Below are positions 20,601 through 29,000 of a stretch of 64,000 bases of DNA, piece after piece. Source of the DNA: Shewanella inventionis (GTDB lineage: Bacteria > Pseudomonadota > Gammaproteobacteria > Enterobacterales > Shewanellaceae). A program made the position numbers and the translations under genes. The notes below the pieces were generated by a model. It saw nothing but the letters and a program-made list of their open reading frames with translations, was not told the DNA's origin and did not search any database. Positions within the stretch are counted from its first letter, which is position 1; every line of letters starts with the position of its first letter. The DNA is taken from positions 1 through 64,000 of the forward strand of contig NZ_BMII01000025.1 in the NCBI RefSeq assembly GCF_014641855.1. Reading direction: 5' to 3'.

Positions 20601-20951
20601 TTACACCGAGAAACTTGCTCCACAACCACAGGTTGTTGTTGCATTAGGGTTCTTAACAAAAAAACGAGACCCTTCAAGACCAGATGTATAATCCACTTCG
20701 CCACCCATAAGATATTGGAGACTCATTGGATCAACCACAAGTTGCACACCTTGCTTTTCAATAGTGAAGTCACCTTCGTTGACTTTTTCATCGAATGTAA
20801 AGCCATACTGAAAACCAGAGCAACCACCACCTGTAACGTACACACGCAGTTTTAATTCAGGATTCTGTTCTTCTTCTAACAGCCCTTTTACCTTAGTTGC
20901 TGCAGCATCGGTAAATTGGATCGGCATTGCTGCATCAGTTTGTTCAGTCAT
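20601..20951 (-). CDS. erpA: Iron-sulfur cluster insertion protein ErpA
   Basis: 116 residues. An A-type carrier that passes Fe-S clusters to apo-proteins. The three cluster cysteines are visible in [10 protein letters not shown] and the C-terminal [11 protein letters not shown]. The stretch [19 protein letters not shown] is typical of ErpA rather than IscA. The upstream gene on the same strand ends 22 bp away, so the two may be co-transcribed. Confidence 0.96.
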   Translation of the reverse strand: MTEQTDAAMPIQFTDAAATKVKGLLEEEQNPELKLRVYVTGGGCSGFQYGFTFDEKVNEGDFTIEKQGVQLVVDPMSLQYLMGGEVDYTSGLEGSRFFVKNPNATTTCGCGASFSV

Positions 20952-20972
20952 TACTACCTCTTACTTCGGTTT

Positions 20973-21746
20973 CTACTGAGAATTATCCTTTACCTGACTA
21001 TTTTGTTCAAGTATTACCCGCAGTTCTTTTTCACCCATTAATAGCTCTGGCACATTATAAGTTTGTTCAATGGACCCGCCTTTAACACCACGACTGGCAT
21101 TGACAGTCACTTTAACGGCTATCTTTTGTAAACTAAAACCCGCAGGTAAAACGATATCGCTGTCCATAATTTGAAAATAACTAAATTCAAATGCTAATTT
21201 TTTATTAAGCAGCTTATTTAAATTAAGCGAACTGGCCTTGCCATTTTGGCTTCCGATAAGGGTCACTTCTGCATTAGCTTTCACTTTGGTTTTACGTTTT
21301 TGCAATTGCGTTAACACGATACGTAGCTGAAAACGCTCCGCACTTGCGCCTTGCACTAACTCAACCGTGTTAATGGCCACACCTTCAGCGTCGGCATCAG
21401 TCACCATAACACTGCGATAAAACGCCAGTTCTTTTTCGAGCGTTTTTTGTTCAACAAGCTGACGGCTGAACATATCTTGCATTTCTTTATTGGCGTTTTC
21501 AGCAATACTTAGAGCCAAATTTCGACTGGCTAACACTTGAGCTTGCTCGTCGAGCTGTTGTAATAATTTGCGTTTACCACTGGCACTGTTAGGCGTGGCT
21601 TCTGGCGCAAATGACAGCCAAACATTATAACTGACGGCGCCTAACAAAAAAGACACAAACATAAGGCTGAGTAAGTATTTGCTCGAAGTCCGATTTTTAC
21701 GCTCTAAAACTTGCAGTCTGTCTAACCAACGGTGATAATTTAACAT
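20973..21746 (-). CDS. DUF6776-like membrane-anchored protein
   Basis: 257 residues from the ATG at 21746, with AAAAGG 10 bases upstream; an earlier in-frame TTG at 21773 is less likely. One membrane helix (YLLSLMFVSFLLGAVSYNVW, about residues 25-44) is followed by a coiled coil (RKLLQQLDEQAQVLASRN to QLVEQKTLEKELAFYR) and a beta-rich C-terminal domain. This single-pass, periplasm-facing layout fits a family often found beside erpA in Shewanella (recall). No function is known. Confidence 0.68.
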   Translation of the reverse strand: MLNYHRWLDRLQVLERKNRTSSKYLLSLMFVSFLLGAVSYNVWLSFAPEATPNSASGKRKLLQQLDEQAQVLASRNLALSIAENANKEMQDMFSRQLVEQKTLEKELAFYRSVMVTDADAEGVAINTVELVQGASAERFQLRIVLTQLQKRKTKVKANAEVTLIGSQNGKASSLNLNKLLNKKLAFEFSYFQIMDSDIVLPAGFSLQKIAVKVTVNASRGVKGGSIEQTYNVPELLMGEKELRVILEQNSQVKDNSQ

Positions 21747-21798
21747 TAGGTAACAACCTTTTAAAGAATACAAATGCCACTCAGCTTAGAGTCATACT

Positions 21799-23538
21799 GT
21801 GCAGTTTAAGATAAATAAAGTCGCTATTATTCACGCCAAAAGAGCTGCGCGCAAATATCTGCATAACGAATTTAGAGATAAATTATCTCAAGCCAAAATT
21901 AGTGTACAACTTTGTGCACTTGCTCTGCTGTTTGCAATTATTGCATCAATCGTCATCATTTTATTTCGCCTAAGTTTACTTTGGGCTGAACAATATCTGC
22001 TTTCCGACACCAATACCATCAGTTCAACATTAACTGATTGGCGAAGTTACCTACCGCTAATGGGTGCTGCATTAATATGGCTATTGTCATTAATAGGGTC
22101 AAAGCGCTATCGCCGAATGGGAATAGCCTATGTATTGCACCGGTTTAAGTTACATTATGGCAAGGTGCCACTACAGTCGGCGGCTGGGCAATTTTTTCAG
22201 GCATTAATCGCATTAATGACTAACTTTTCGGTCGGTAAAGAAGGACCCGCTATTCATCTCGGTGCAGTGAGCGCCAGTGTGATGGCGGAAAAATTCAGCC
22301 TACCAGATAACAGCGTGCGTATTATGTGTGCTAGCGGCATTGCCGCAGGGATTGCCGCAATCTTTAATGCGCCATTGGCAGCAGTATTATTTGTATTTGA
22401 GGTCATTGTTCGCGAATACAAAATCCACTATTTTTTCCCGATTATGCTATCAGCAATTTGTGGTGCGGTATCAAGCCAGCTCGTTTTTGGTAATGTGCAT
22501 GAGTATGATCTTATCAATGTTATTCGCATTCCACTCGACCACTACCCGATATTGCTTATTGGTGGCGTAGTGCTTGGTTGTGTAGCTGCATTGTTTAACT
22601 TCTCATTGTTAAGCGTTACCGCTAAAGGGCAAAAGTGGCCATTAATTTACCGATTATTTATTGCGGCTACATTCACGACCTTGATTGGGTTAGTGATGCC
22701 TCAAGCCCTAGGCTCGGGTGACTTTGCCATTCATGAAGCCATTATTGAAGATCCTAATTTATTATTTTTAATCGCTCTGTTGTTTGCAAAAATGCTGGCG
22801 ACCGTTGCCGCAATAGGCTTTGGCGTACCGGGAGGGTTAATCGGCCCGCTCTACGGCATAGGGGCTTTAGTTGGCGCCATTTTAGCGATTTTAAGCAGCC
22901 TGATATTTCCATCCATTGCGCCTTATGTGGGGTTATATACTGTCATCGGCATGACTGCCATGATGGGAGTATGTTTAAGCGCGCCTTTAGCGGCATTAGT
23001 TGCTCTGCTTGAGCTAACCAACGATGCATCGATTATTCTCCCCGCGATGTTTATTACCATCCCGGCTTTTCTGGTTGCCTATCAGGGCTTTAATACCAGC
23101 TCAATATTCTTAAAACAATTAGATATTATGGGACTTGGTTACAAGGTTGCACCGTTAAACCAGGGCTTACAAAAGAAAGGGGTTAGAGTATTAATGGACC
23201 GGCGCTTTGTGATCGTCAATGACGATGATGAACTGCTGCTTGAAGTGCTTAAGCGTGCAGAAGGACGTCCCGTTTTAGTCCGAAATAACAAGGGCCAAAT
23301 CGAAATGTTACGCCTAGAAATGCAATCATTTGAAGATTCAACAACCCTGTCTCGTCACCCTATGCCAGGGTTGCCAGACAGCGCAACGCTCAATGAAGCC
23401 TATGAAGCGCTAGCCGCTAAACGCTCAGGCGAGGTGTATATTTATCGAGACAGCCCTAATAACCCTAACGGTCAAAAAGTGGTTGGGGTGATCAGTTGGT
23501 CTAATTTATTGCAAGAGATCCGCTCAGGACAAATTTAA
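21799..23538 (+). CDS. ClC-family chloride channel with C-terminal CBS region
   Basis: 579 residues from a GTG start with TTAGAG upstream. About ten or more membrane segments precede a C-terminal soluble CBS-type region (from about residue 445). The gating-glutamate motif GKEGPAIHLG is intact. In the FNAPLAAVLFVFEVI block, the position of the proton-transfer glutamate (E203 in E. coli ClcA, by alignment of FIIEEM with FVFEVI) is valine. The GSGIP loop is not evident either. Both suggest a channel-like or atypical transporter rather than a classical chloride/proton exchanger. Confidence 0.88.
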   Translation: MQFKINKVAIIHAKRAARKYLHNEFRDKLSQAKISVQLCALALLFAIIASIVIILFRLSLLWAEQYLLSDTNTISSTLTDWRSYLPLMGAALIWLLSLIGSKRYRRMGIAYVLHRFKLHYGKVPLQSAAGQFFQALIALMTNFSVGKEGPAIHLGAVSASVMAEKFSLPDNSVRIMCASGIAAGIAAIFNAPLAAVLFVFEVIVREYKIHYFFPIMLSAICGAVSSQLVFGNVHEYDLINVIRIPLDHYPILLIGGVVLGCVAALFNFSLLSVTAKGQKWPLIYRLFIAATFTTLIGLVMPQALGSGDFAIHEAIIEDPNLLFLIALLFAKMLATVAAIGFGVPGGLIGPLYGIGALVGAILAILSSLIFPSIAPYVGLYTVIGMTAMMGVCLSAPLAALVALLELTNDASIILPAMFITIPAFLVAYQGFNTSSIFLKQLDIMGLGYKVAPLNQGLQKKGVRVLMDRRFVIVNDDDELLLEVLKRAEGRPVLVRNNKGQIEMLRLEMQSFEDSTTLSRHPMPGLPDSATLNEAYEALAAKRSGEVYIYRDSPNNPNGQKVVGVISWSNLLQEIRSGQI

Positions 23539-23722
23539 CCATACTGGAATGGGTATTCTTAACACGCCGCCAAGGCCAAATATGTTAAGTCTTCTTTGCC
23601 CCCTTACGGTCCTATTTCGTAACAAGTGATTCTTGTTGGGTATATTTATCTGTTGTTTATTTTCTGCTACAATTTTGCCTCAGCCACATTATAAAAAAAC
23701 CGATAAATACCCTATAAATAAC

Positions 23723-23757
23723 GGTAAAATAACCTACTTTTTAATGGATATTTTACC
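23723..23757 (+). promoter_or_regulatory. Inverted repeat in the pyrB leader
   Basis: GGTAAAATA (23723-23731) and TATTTTACC (23749-23757) pair perfectly over a 17-base loop, 23 bases before the pyrB start. It could act as a leader stem that controls translation or attenuation, but there is no clear T-run. Confidence 0.35.
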
Positions 23758-23779
23758 CTACACTCTGGAAATCAGGCTG

Positions 23780-24799
23780 ATGATGCAGTTCGAAGGTTCA
23801 CATATCCTTTCCGTAAACCAGTTAGATCTGGATTCGATAAACACTATTTTTAACATTGCTAACAAAATGACGCCCTATGCGTTGCGTGAAAAACGCACCA
23901 AGGTATTAGAAGGCGCTATTTTGGGCAATTTGTTTTTTGAACCCAGCACCCGTACTCGCGTCAGCTTTGGCTGTGCGTTCAACTTACTTGGTGGTCATGT
24001 TCGCGAAACCACCGGGATGGCATCATCGTCGTTATCAAAAGGTGAGTCGCTATACGATACCGCTAGAGTACTGTCGACTTATTCAGACGTTATCGCCATG
24101 CGCCACCCTGACGCCTATTCGGTAAAAGAGTTTGCCGAGGGTAGCCGAGTTCCTGTGATTAATGGTGGCGACGGCCCCAACGAGCACCCAACTCAAGCCT
24201 TACTTGATTTATTTACCATCAAAAAAGAATTAAGCCATTCAGGCATGGGCATCGACGGAATGCACATCGCGATGGTAGGTGATTTAAAATATGGCCGCAC
24301 AGTCCATTCGTTATCGCGCTTACTTTGCATGCATAAAGACATTCAGTTCACATTGATATCACCAAGTGAACTAGCAATGCCTGACTATGTGATCGCCGAC
24401 ATTGAAAATGCTGGCCATAAGATCACAATAACCGAACAACTTGAAGGTAATTTGCATCAAGCAGATATTTTGTACTTAACCCGCATTCAAGAAGAGCGTT
24501 TTCCGTCACAAGAAGAAGCTAATAAGTATCGCGGCAAGTTTCGCTTAAATCACAATATTTATACGCAACATTGCAAATCAAATACCGTGATCATGCACCC
24601 ATTACCGCGAGACTCGCGCGCGCAGGCAAACGAGCTCGACAATGATTTAAACAGCCACCCAAGTTTGGCTATTTTTAGACAAGCCGATAACGGCTTACTT
24701 ATCCGTATGGCACTTTTTGCATTAACACTTGGGGTTGAAAACCAACTCGAAAAGTATGAGTGCCCAGTAAACTGGTATTCACGTAAAGCCGATAGATAA
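23780..24799 (+). CDS. pyrB: Aspartate carbamoyltransferase catalytic chain
   Basis: 340 residues from the ATG at 23780 (a second ATG follows at 23783); the longer upstream reading frame is not family-like and is excluded. It joins carbamoyl phosphate and aspartate, the first committed step of pyrimidine synthesis. Visible motifs: carbamoyl-phosphate loop EPSTRTRVSFG (about residues 57-67), HPTQALLDLFTI, and the C-terminal MHPLPRD. No regulatory chain pyrI follows, and the next gene is hemL. The catalytic chain is a little longer than that of E. coli. Confidence 0.95.
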   Translation: MMQFEGSHILSVNQLDLDSINTIFNIANKMTPYALREKRTKVLEGAILGNLFFEPSTRTRVSFGCAFNLLGGHVRETTGMASSSLSKGESLYDTARVLSTYSDVIAMRHPDAYSVKEFAEGSRVPVINGGDGPNEHPTQALLDLFTIKKELSHSGMGIDGMHIAMVGDLKYGRTVHSLSRLLCMHKDIQFTLISPSELAMPDYVIADIENAGHKITITEQLEGNLHQADILYLTRIQEERFPSQEEANKYRGKFRLNHNIYTQHCKSNTVIMHPLPRDSRAQANELDNDLNSHPSLAIFRQADNGLLIRMALFALTLGVENQLEKYECPVNWYSRKADR

Positions 24800-24823
24800 T
24801 TGGCACAATATTAAGGATTAGAC

Positions 24824-26110
24824 ATGACCCGTTCCGAAGTCTTATTTGAACAGGCTAAAAAGACCATTCCAGGTGGCGTTAACTCACCCGTTCGTGCCTT
24901 TAATGGTGTTGGTGGTTCGCCGTTATTTATCGAAAAAGCCGATGGCGCTTATATTTTCGATGCTGACGGTAAAAAATATATCGACTATGTGGGTTCATGG
25001 GGACCGATGATTTTAGGCCATAACCACCCTAAAATCCGTCAAGCGGTATTAGCGGCTGTTGAAAATGGTTTATCTTTTGGTGCACCGACAGAATTAGAAG
25101 TCAAAATGGCTGAAAAAGTCATTTCTATGGTGCCGTCAATGGAACAGGTTCGTATGGTGAGCTCAGGGACTGAAGCCACCATGAGTGCCATTCGTTTAGC
25201 GCGAGGCTTTACAAACCGCGACAATATTTTAAAGTTCGAAGGTTGTTACCATGGCCATGCAGACTGCTTACTGGTTAAAGCAGGCTCTGGCGCATTAACC
25301 CTTGGCCAGCCAAGCTCGCCAGGTATTCCTGAAGATTTTGCAAAGCACACATTAACTGCTACTTATAATGATCTTGATTCTGTTCGAGCCATATTCGAAC
25401 AATACCCACAAGATATCGCCTGTATCATCCTTGAGCCGGTTGCTGGCAACATGAACTGCATTCCGCCTGTAGAAGGTTTTTTACAAGGTTTACGCGCAAT
25501 TTGTGACGAGTTTGGCGCCTTATTAATCATCGACGAAGTGATGACAGGTTTCCGGGTTTCGATGAGCGGTGCCCAGGGTTTCTATGGCGTTAAGCCAGAC
25601 TTAACCACACTAGGTAAAGTGATTGGCGGTGGTATGCCAGTTGGTGCTTTTGGTGGCCGTAAAGATGTAATGCAATTTATTGCGCCTACAGGCCCTGTTT
25701 ATCAAGCGGGTACATTATCAGGCAACCCAATTGCAATGACCGCAGGTTTAGCGCAAATGGATGCCTTGTGTGAACCAGGCTTGTACGATGCACTTGCAGA
25801 TAAAACCAAGCGTGTCGCAGAAGGATTTAAAGCAGCAGCAGATAAACACGGTATTCCATTAAGCATTACTTATGCAGGCGGAATGTTTGGTTTCTTCTTC
25901 ACAGAAGATAAAAATCCAATGACCTCTTTTGCTCAAGTCACAAAATGCAACATGGAGCATTTCCGTCACTTCTATCATGCCATGCTAGATGAAGGCGTGT
26001 ACTTAGCACCGAGTGCCTATGAAGCCGGCTTCTTGTCTATGGCCCATGGCGATGAAGAAATTGCGTACACATTAGCGGCTGTCGACCGTGTTTTTGCTGC
26101 AATGAAATAA
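24824..26110 (+). CDS. hemL: Glutamate-1-semialdehyde 2,1-aminomutase
   Basis: 428 residues. It converts glutamate-1-semialdehyde to 5-aminolevulinate, the tetrapyrrole precursor. Hallmarks: [15 protein letters not shown] near the N-terminus, [29 protein letters not shown], the [10 protein letters not shown] block, and the PLP lysine in [14 protein letters not shown] (about residue 265). AAGGA lies upstream of the ATG. A terminator follows at 26153. Confidence 0.97.
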   Translation: MTRSEVLFEQAKKTIPGGVNSPVRAFNGVGGSPLFIEKADGAYIFDADGKKYIDYVGSWGPMILGHNHPKIRQAVLAAVENGLSFGAPTELEVKMAEKVISMVPSMEQVRMVSSGTEATMSAIRLARGFTNRDNILKFEGCYHGHADCLLVKAGSGALTLGQPSSPGIPEDFAKHTLTATYNDLDSVRAIFEQYPQDIACIILEPVAGNMNCIPPVEGFLQGLRAICDEFGALLIIDEVMTGFRVSMSGAQGFYGVKPDLTTLGKVIGGGMPVGAFGGRKDVMQFIAPTGPVYQAGTLSGNPIAMTAGLAQMDALCEPGLYDALADKTKRVAEGFKAAADKHGIPLSITYAGGMFGFFFTEDKNPMTSFAQVTKCNMEHFRHFYHAMLDEGVYLAPSAYEAGFLSMAHGDEEIAYTLAAVDRVFAAMK

Positions 26111-26152
26111 CCCCTACACAGTTAACCTTATTTAGGTTAACAAGTGTGGTCA

Positions 26153-26191
26153 CAAAAAGGATAAACGATGCGTCGTCTATCCTTTTTTTTG
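26153..26191 (+). terminator. Terminator after hemL
   Basis: AAAAAGGATA and TATCCTTTTTTTT pair around a short inner stem. A second hairpin (TTAACCT/AGGTTAA) lies just upstream at about 26121-26141. The remaining gap to nhaD (26111-26423) also holds an 11-bp inverted repeat at 26333-26361. Confidence 0.8.
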
Positions 26192-26332
26192 CATTTATCT
26201 AACCTTCCCTATCTTGTGCTGCTGGTATGTAAAAATATCTAACCAGATCTTGATCCAAAATAATGAAATAACTGTGATCTGTATTGCGAAAATAGTCGCG
26301 GTGTGATTTGATCGCCTCGCCAAACGGAAGCT

Positions 26333-26361
26333 TAATTTAATCTTAAAATGAGATTAAATTA
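26333..26361 (+). promoter_or_regulatory. Inverted repeat upstream of nhaD
   Basis: TAATTTAATCT (26333-26343) pairs with AGATTAAATTA (26351-26361) around TAAAATG, 63 bases before the nhaD start. It could be an operator or leader stem; there is no independent support. Confidence 0.3.
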
Positions 26362-26423
26362 GGTTAGCAAAAATTCTCGGTAATGCTCTTGATTACCTAC
26401 AACATACAGTTGGAATTGCAGTC

Positions 26424-27671
26424 ATGCTAGAAACCTTTCTAATCTCACTTGCGGTGCTTGCGCTGTTAAGTATTGTGCTCGAAGAAGTTACCCATATAAA
26501 CAAAGCTAAAACGACTTTATTTTTAGGCTGTATTGCTTGGATCACCCTCTTTATTGTCTCTGGTAGCCCAGAAAACAGCAAAGTGGTTGCTGAGGAGCTC
26601 AATGAAAACTTACTTGAAATTGCCACACTATGGTTATTTTTAATGTCTACCATGACCTTTGTGGCATACCTTAATGCTAAGGGTATGATCCAGGTAATGG
26701 TTCAAAAAATCTTTCCACAACAAGTTTCAGTGCGTATGTTGATGTTGCAAGTGGGTATGTTTTCACTAGTGTTATCGACATTTTGTGACAACGTCACCGC
26801 CACGTTAGTGTCTTTAGGCTTACTCACCACCTTTAATTTAGACAAGCAAATGCGCCGCCGCATGGCAGTGTTAATTATTTTTGCGGTGAACTCTGGTGGT
26901 GTAGCGTTAATCACAGGCGATGTGACTACTCTGATGATTTTCCTTGCTGGTAAAGTCCACATTTCTGAGCTACTCATTTTGTTTATTCCTGCAGGGATCA
27001 GCGTTGGTTTACTTGCAGTATTGTTCTCGCTAAAAGCTGAAGGGCGAGTAAGCACTTCACCCATCGAACAAAGCTACAATACGGTTGATATTGTCATTGG
27101 CTTAATTTTCTTTGTCACCATTATTTTAACCATGGTGTTAAACGTGCTCTTTGGTGTTCCTCCTGTTTTAACCTTCCTATTTGGCTTGTCTGTTATGTTC
27201 TTAGTCGGGCGTACCAGTAAAAGTAATACAGAAGAAGTACAGGTATTAGAATATATTCGCCAGGTTGAGTTTGATACCTTGTTATTCTTCCTCGGCATTT
27301 TGCTATTAGTTGGTATGCTTAAAGAAATTGGAACGCTTAACCTATTAACAGACGTTTACAGCATGTATAACCCAAGCATTTCTAACTTCTTTACCGGTGT
27401 AGGTTCTGCATTATTAGACAACGTGCCATTAACCGCTGCACTATTAAAAGCCGACCCTATACTGAGTACAGCACAGTGGTTAGGCTTAACATACGCTGTG
27501 GGGGTGGGTGGTTCGCTATTAATTATTGGTTCTGCCGCCGGCATTATTGCCATGAGCAAAGTAGAAGAACTCACCTTTGTGAGTTACTTAAAATATGTAC
27601 CCGCTTTGTTGTTATGCTATTGCTTAGGTTATGGATTAACCTTGTTTTTAGCTAACACCATTTACGGCTAA
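26424..27671 (+). CDS. nhaD: Sodium:proton antiporter, NhaD family
   Basis: 415 residues with about twelve membrane segments. It exchanges sodium or lithium for protons at the inner membrane. Family-like blocks include STFCDNVTATLVSLGLL, FAVNSGGVALITGDVTTLMIF, FFLGILLLVGMLKEIG and SALLDNVPLTAALL. The last is the second of the paired DN-containing segments seen in IT-superfamily NhaD proteins. The repeat A copy 2 starts at its stop codon. Confidence 0.88.
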   Translation: MLETFLISLAVLALLSIVLEEVTHINKAKTTLFLGCIAWITLFIVSGSPENSKVVAEELNENLLEIATLWLFLMSTMTFVAYLNAKGMIQVMVQKIFPQQVSVRMLMLQVGMFSLVLSTFCDNVTATLVSLGLLTTFNLDKQMRRRMAVLIIFAVNSGGVALITGDVTTLMIFLAGKVHISELLILFIPAGISVGLLAVLFSLKAEGRVSTSPIEQSYNTVDIVIGLIFFVTIILTMVLNVLFGVPPVLTFLFGLSVMFLVGRTSKSNTEEVQVLEYIRQVEFDTLLFFLGILLLVGMLKEIGTLNLLTDVYSMYNPSISNFFTGVGSALLDNVPLTAALLKADPILSTAQWLGLTYAVGVGGSLLIIGSAAGIIAMSKVEELTFVSYLKYVPALLLCYCLGYGLTLFLANTIYG

Positions 27672-27826
27672 TCAGGATAAATAAGTGTTCAGAGATTGCG
27701 TAGGAAAAATCGCTTAGAATAAGGCAGAAATTGCAGCGAACTCGTTGTTCTACCTTCAAAATGTTTAACGATATTATAAGCGATGTTAACCTGTAAGAAT
27801 GATCACATTCTTGTGCTAGTTGGAAT
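27670..27826. repeat. Repeat A, copy 2 (longest)
   Basis: Begins AATCAGGATAAATAAGTG within the nhaD stop region and ends near TGTGCTAGTTGGAATA. It carries an additional left block (TCAGAGATTGCGTAGGAAAA and following) that is deleted in the copies at 15169 and 43003. The right end has diverged from the inverted-repeat sequence. Confidence 0.8.
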
Positions 27827-27840
27827 ACTCTGTTTAAAAT

Positions 27841-27869
27841 AAAAAAGGCGCGACAGCGCCTTTTTTATT
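27841..27869. terminator. Terminator downstream of nhaD
   Basis: AAAAAAGGCGC and GCGCCTTTTTT pair around GACA. It is symmetrical and may also serve the convergent gspB gene. Confidence 0.85.
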
Positions 27870-27917
27870 AGCCATTGTATTGATTAACCAGAACTATTTC
27901 GTCATTCTCGCTCAGTT

Positions 27918-27969
27918 ATACCAATTCCACTAATTATCTGACCAATCAGATAATTAGTGGAATTGGTAT
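27918..27969. repeat. 52-bp near-perfect palindrome after gspB
   Basis: Two perfect 24-bp arms, beginning ATACCAATTCCACTAATT, surround CCAA. It ends 2 bp from the gspB stop. There is no T-run. The outer ATACCAATT resembles the terminal sequence of repeat A, so it may be a miniature or folded relic of a mobile repeat. Confidence 0.8.
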
Positions 27970-27971
27970 TA

Positions 27972-29000
27972 TTAAATTGCCGGGACTCTAAACTGCTGCC
28001 CCTGAATATCTAACACAATATCTCGAGGGCGAATTTCAATAATCGTCAGCTTATTTTTAATCATGTCACCTTGTTGTAGTTCAATTCCATCGACATTTAA
28101 CCAACGATTACTTGGCTCGGTGGCGTATACGTGTGCGACAACATTAAATTCAGGTACCTGTAATTGCACACTAGCAGGTAAATCACCATAGCTAGGGATC
28201 TGCTGATTGTTCGGTCTTGGAATTGGATCTAGCTTGGCTTCTGTTACTTGCTGATTTGCTGACTGTTCAAATTCAACCTCTTTTAGAGCAGTTTCAAACG
28301 CTGCCATTAAGTTATTACGCTCATCAATAGACGGTGCTTTTACAGAAGCAAAATCGACATCTTGTGCAGCGGTTTGTACCTGTAATCGCAACGCTTCTAG
28401 CTCAGCAAGTCCACGCTGATTCGCATTTGCACCCAATATAATAGGCTCTTGTTGTTGCGAAGGCGTGTATTGAGGCTCATAAAGCGCATTTTCGGTGTCG
28501 GCTGATGTCGATTCTGTTGATTGGGTGGGCATATTCCCATTGCTAGAATATAAATACGGATCAGCTGCTGGCTCAACATACGCGTTATTTGCAGCAACGG
28601 GTGCATTAGCGTAATGATTAAATGGTTTAGCGATAGGCAATGCCACTTTACCGGCTAAACGTATATCGTCATTGGTTGCGTTGTCTTGCCTAGCAGGCTG
28701 TTCAGCAGCGGAATTCATCGCAACAGGGCTAATTACAACAGGACTGGCTACAACAGGCTCGGAGTCAGTATCAGTCTTTGTGTGCCCGAGTAATGACGAC
28801 GTTGACGGTTGTAACAACACACTCATTCCCCACGCAGCACCAACCCCCACGATGATTGCACCGGCAAGTACTGTATATTTAGTTAATTTGCTTTTTTGTC
28901 GCGAAGGCAAAGAAGGCTGAATCGACGGCATAGATAACAAATCCGCCACATCACCCTGCTGCTGTTTTTTTCGATTAACGGCATCCAATAAAATAGACAT
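27972..29000 (-). CDS. gspB: General secretion pathway protein B (ExeB/GspB)
   Basis: 342 residues. A short cytoplasmic N-terminus (MSILLDAVNRKKQQQGD), a single membrane helix (TVLAGAIIVGVGAAWGMSVLL, about residues 44-64), a long Pro/Ala/Gln-rich periplasmic linker, and a C-terminal GspB domain (LQVPEFNVVAHVYATEPSNR to DIQGQQF). With ExeA it helps insert the type II secretion outer-membrane secretin through the peptidoglycan. Its ATG overlaps the exeA stop by one base. Confidence 0.88.
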   Translation of the reverse strand: MSILLDAVNRKKQQQGDVADLLSMPSIQPSLPSRQKSKLTKYTVLAGAIIVGVGAAWGMSVLLQPSTSSLLGHTKTDTDSEPVVASPVVISPVAMNSAAEQPARQDNATNDDIRLAGKVALPIAKPFNHYANAPVAANNAYVEPAADPYLYSSNGNMPTQSTESTSADTENALYEPQYTPSQQQEPIILGANANQRGLAELEALRLQVQTAAQDVDFASVKAPSIDERNNLMAAFETALKEVEFEQSANQQVTEAKLDPIPRPNNQQIPSYGDLPASVQLQVPEFNVVAHVYATEPSNRWLNVDGIELQQGDMIKNKLTIIEIRPRDIVLDIQGQQFRVPAI

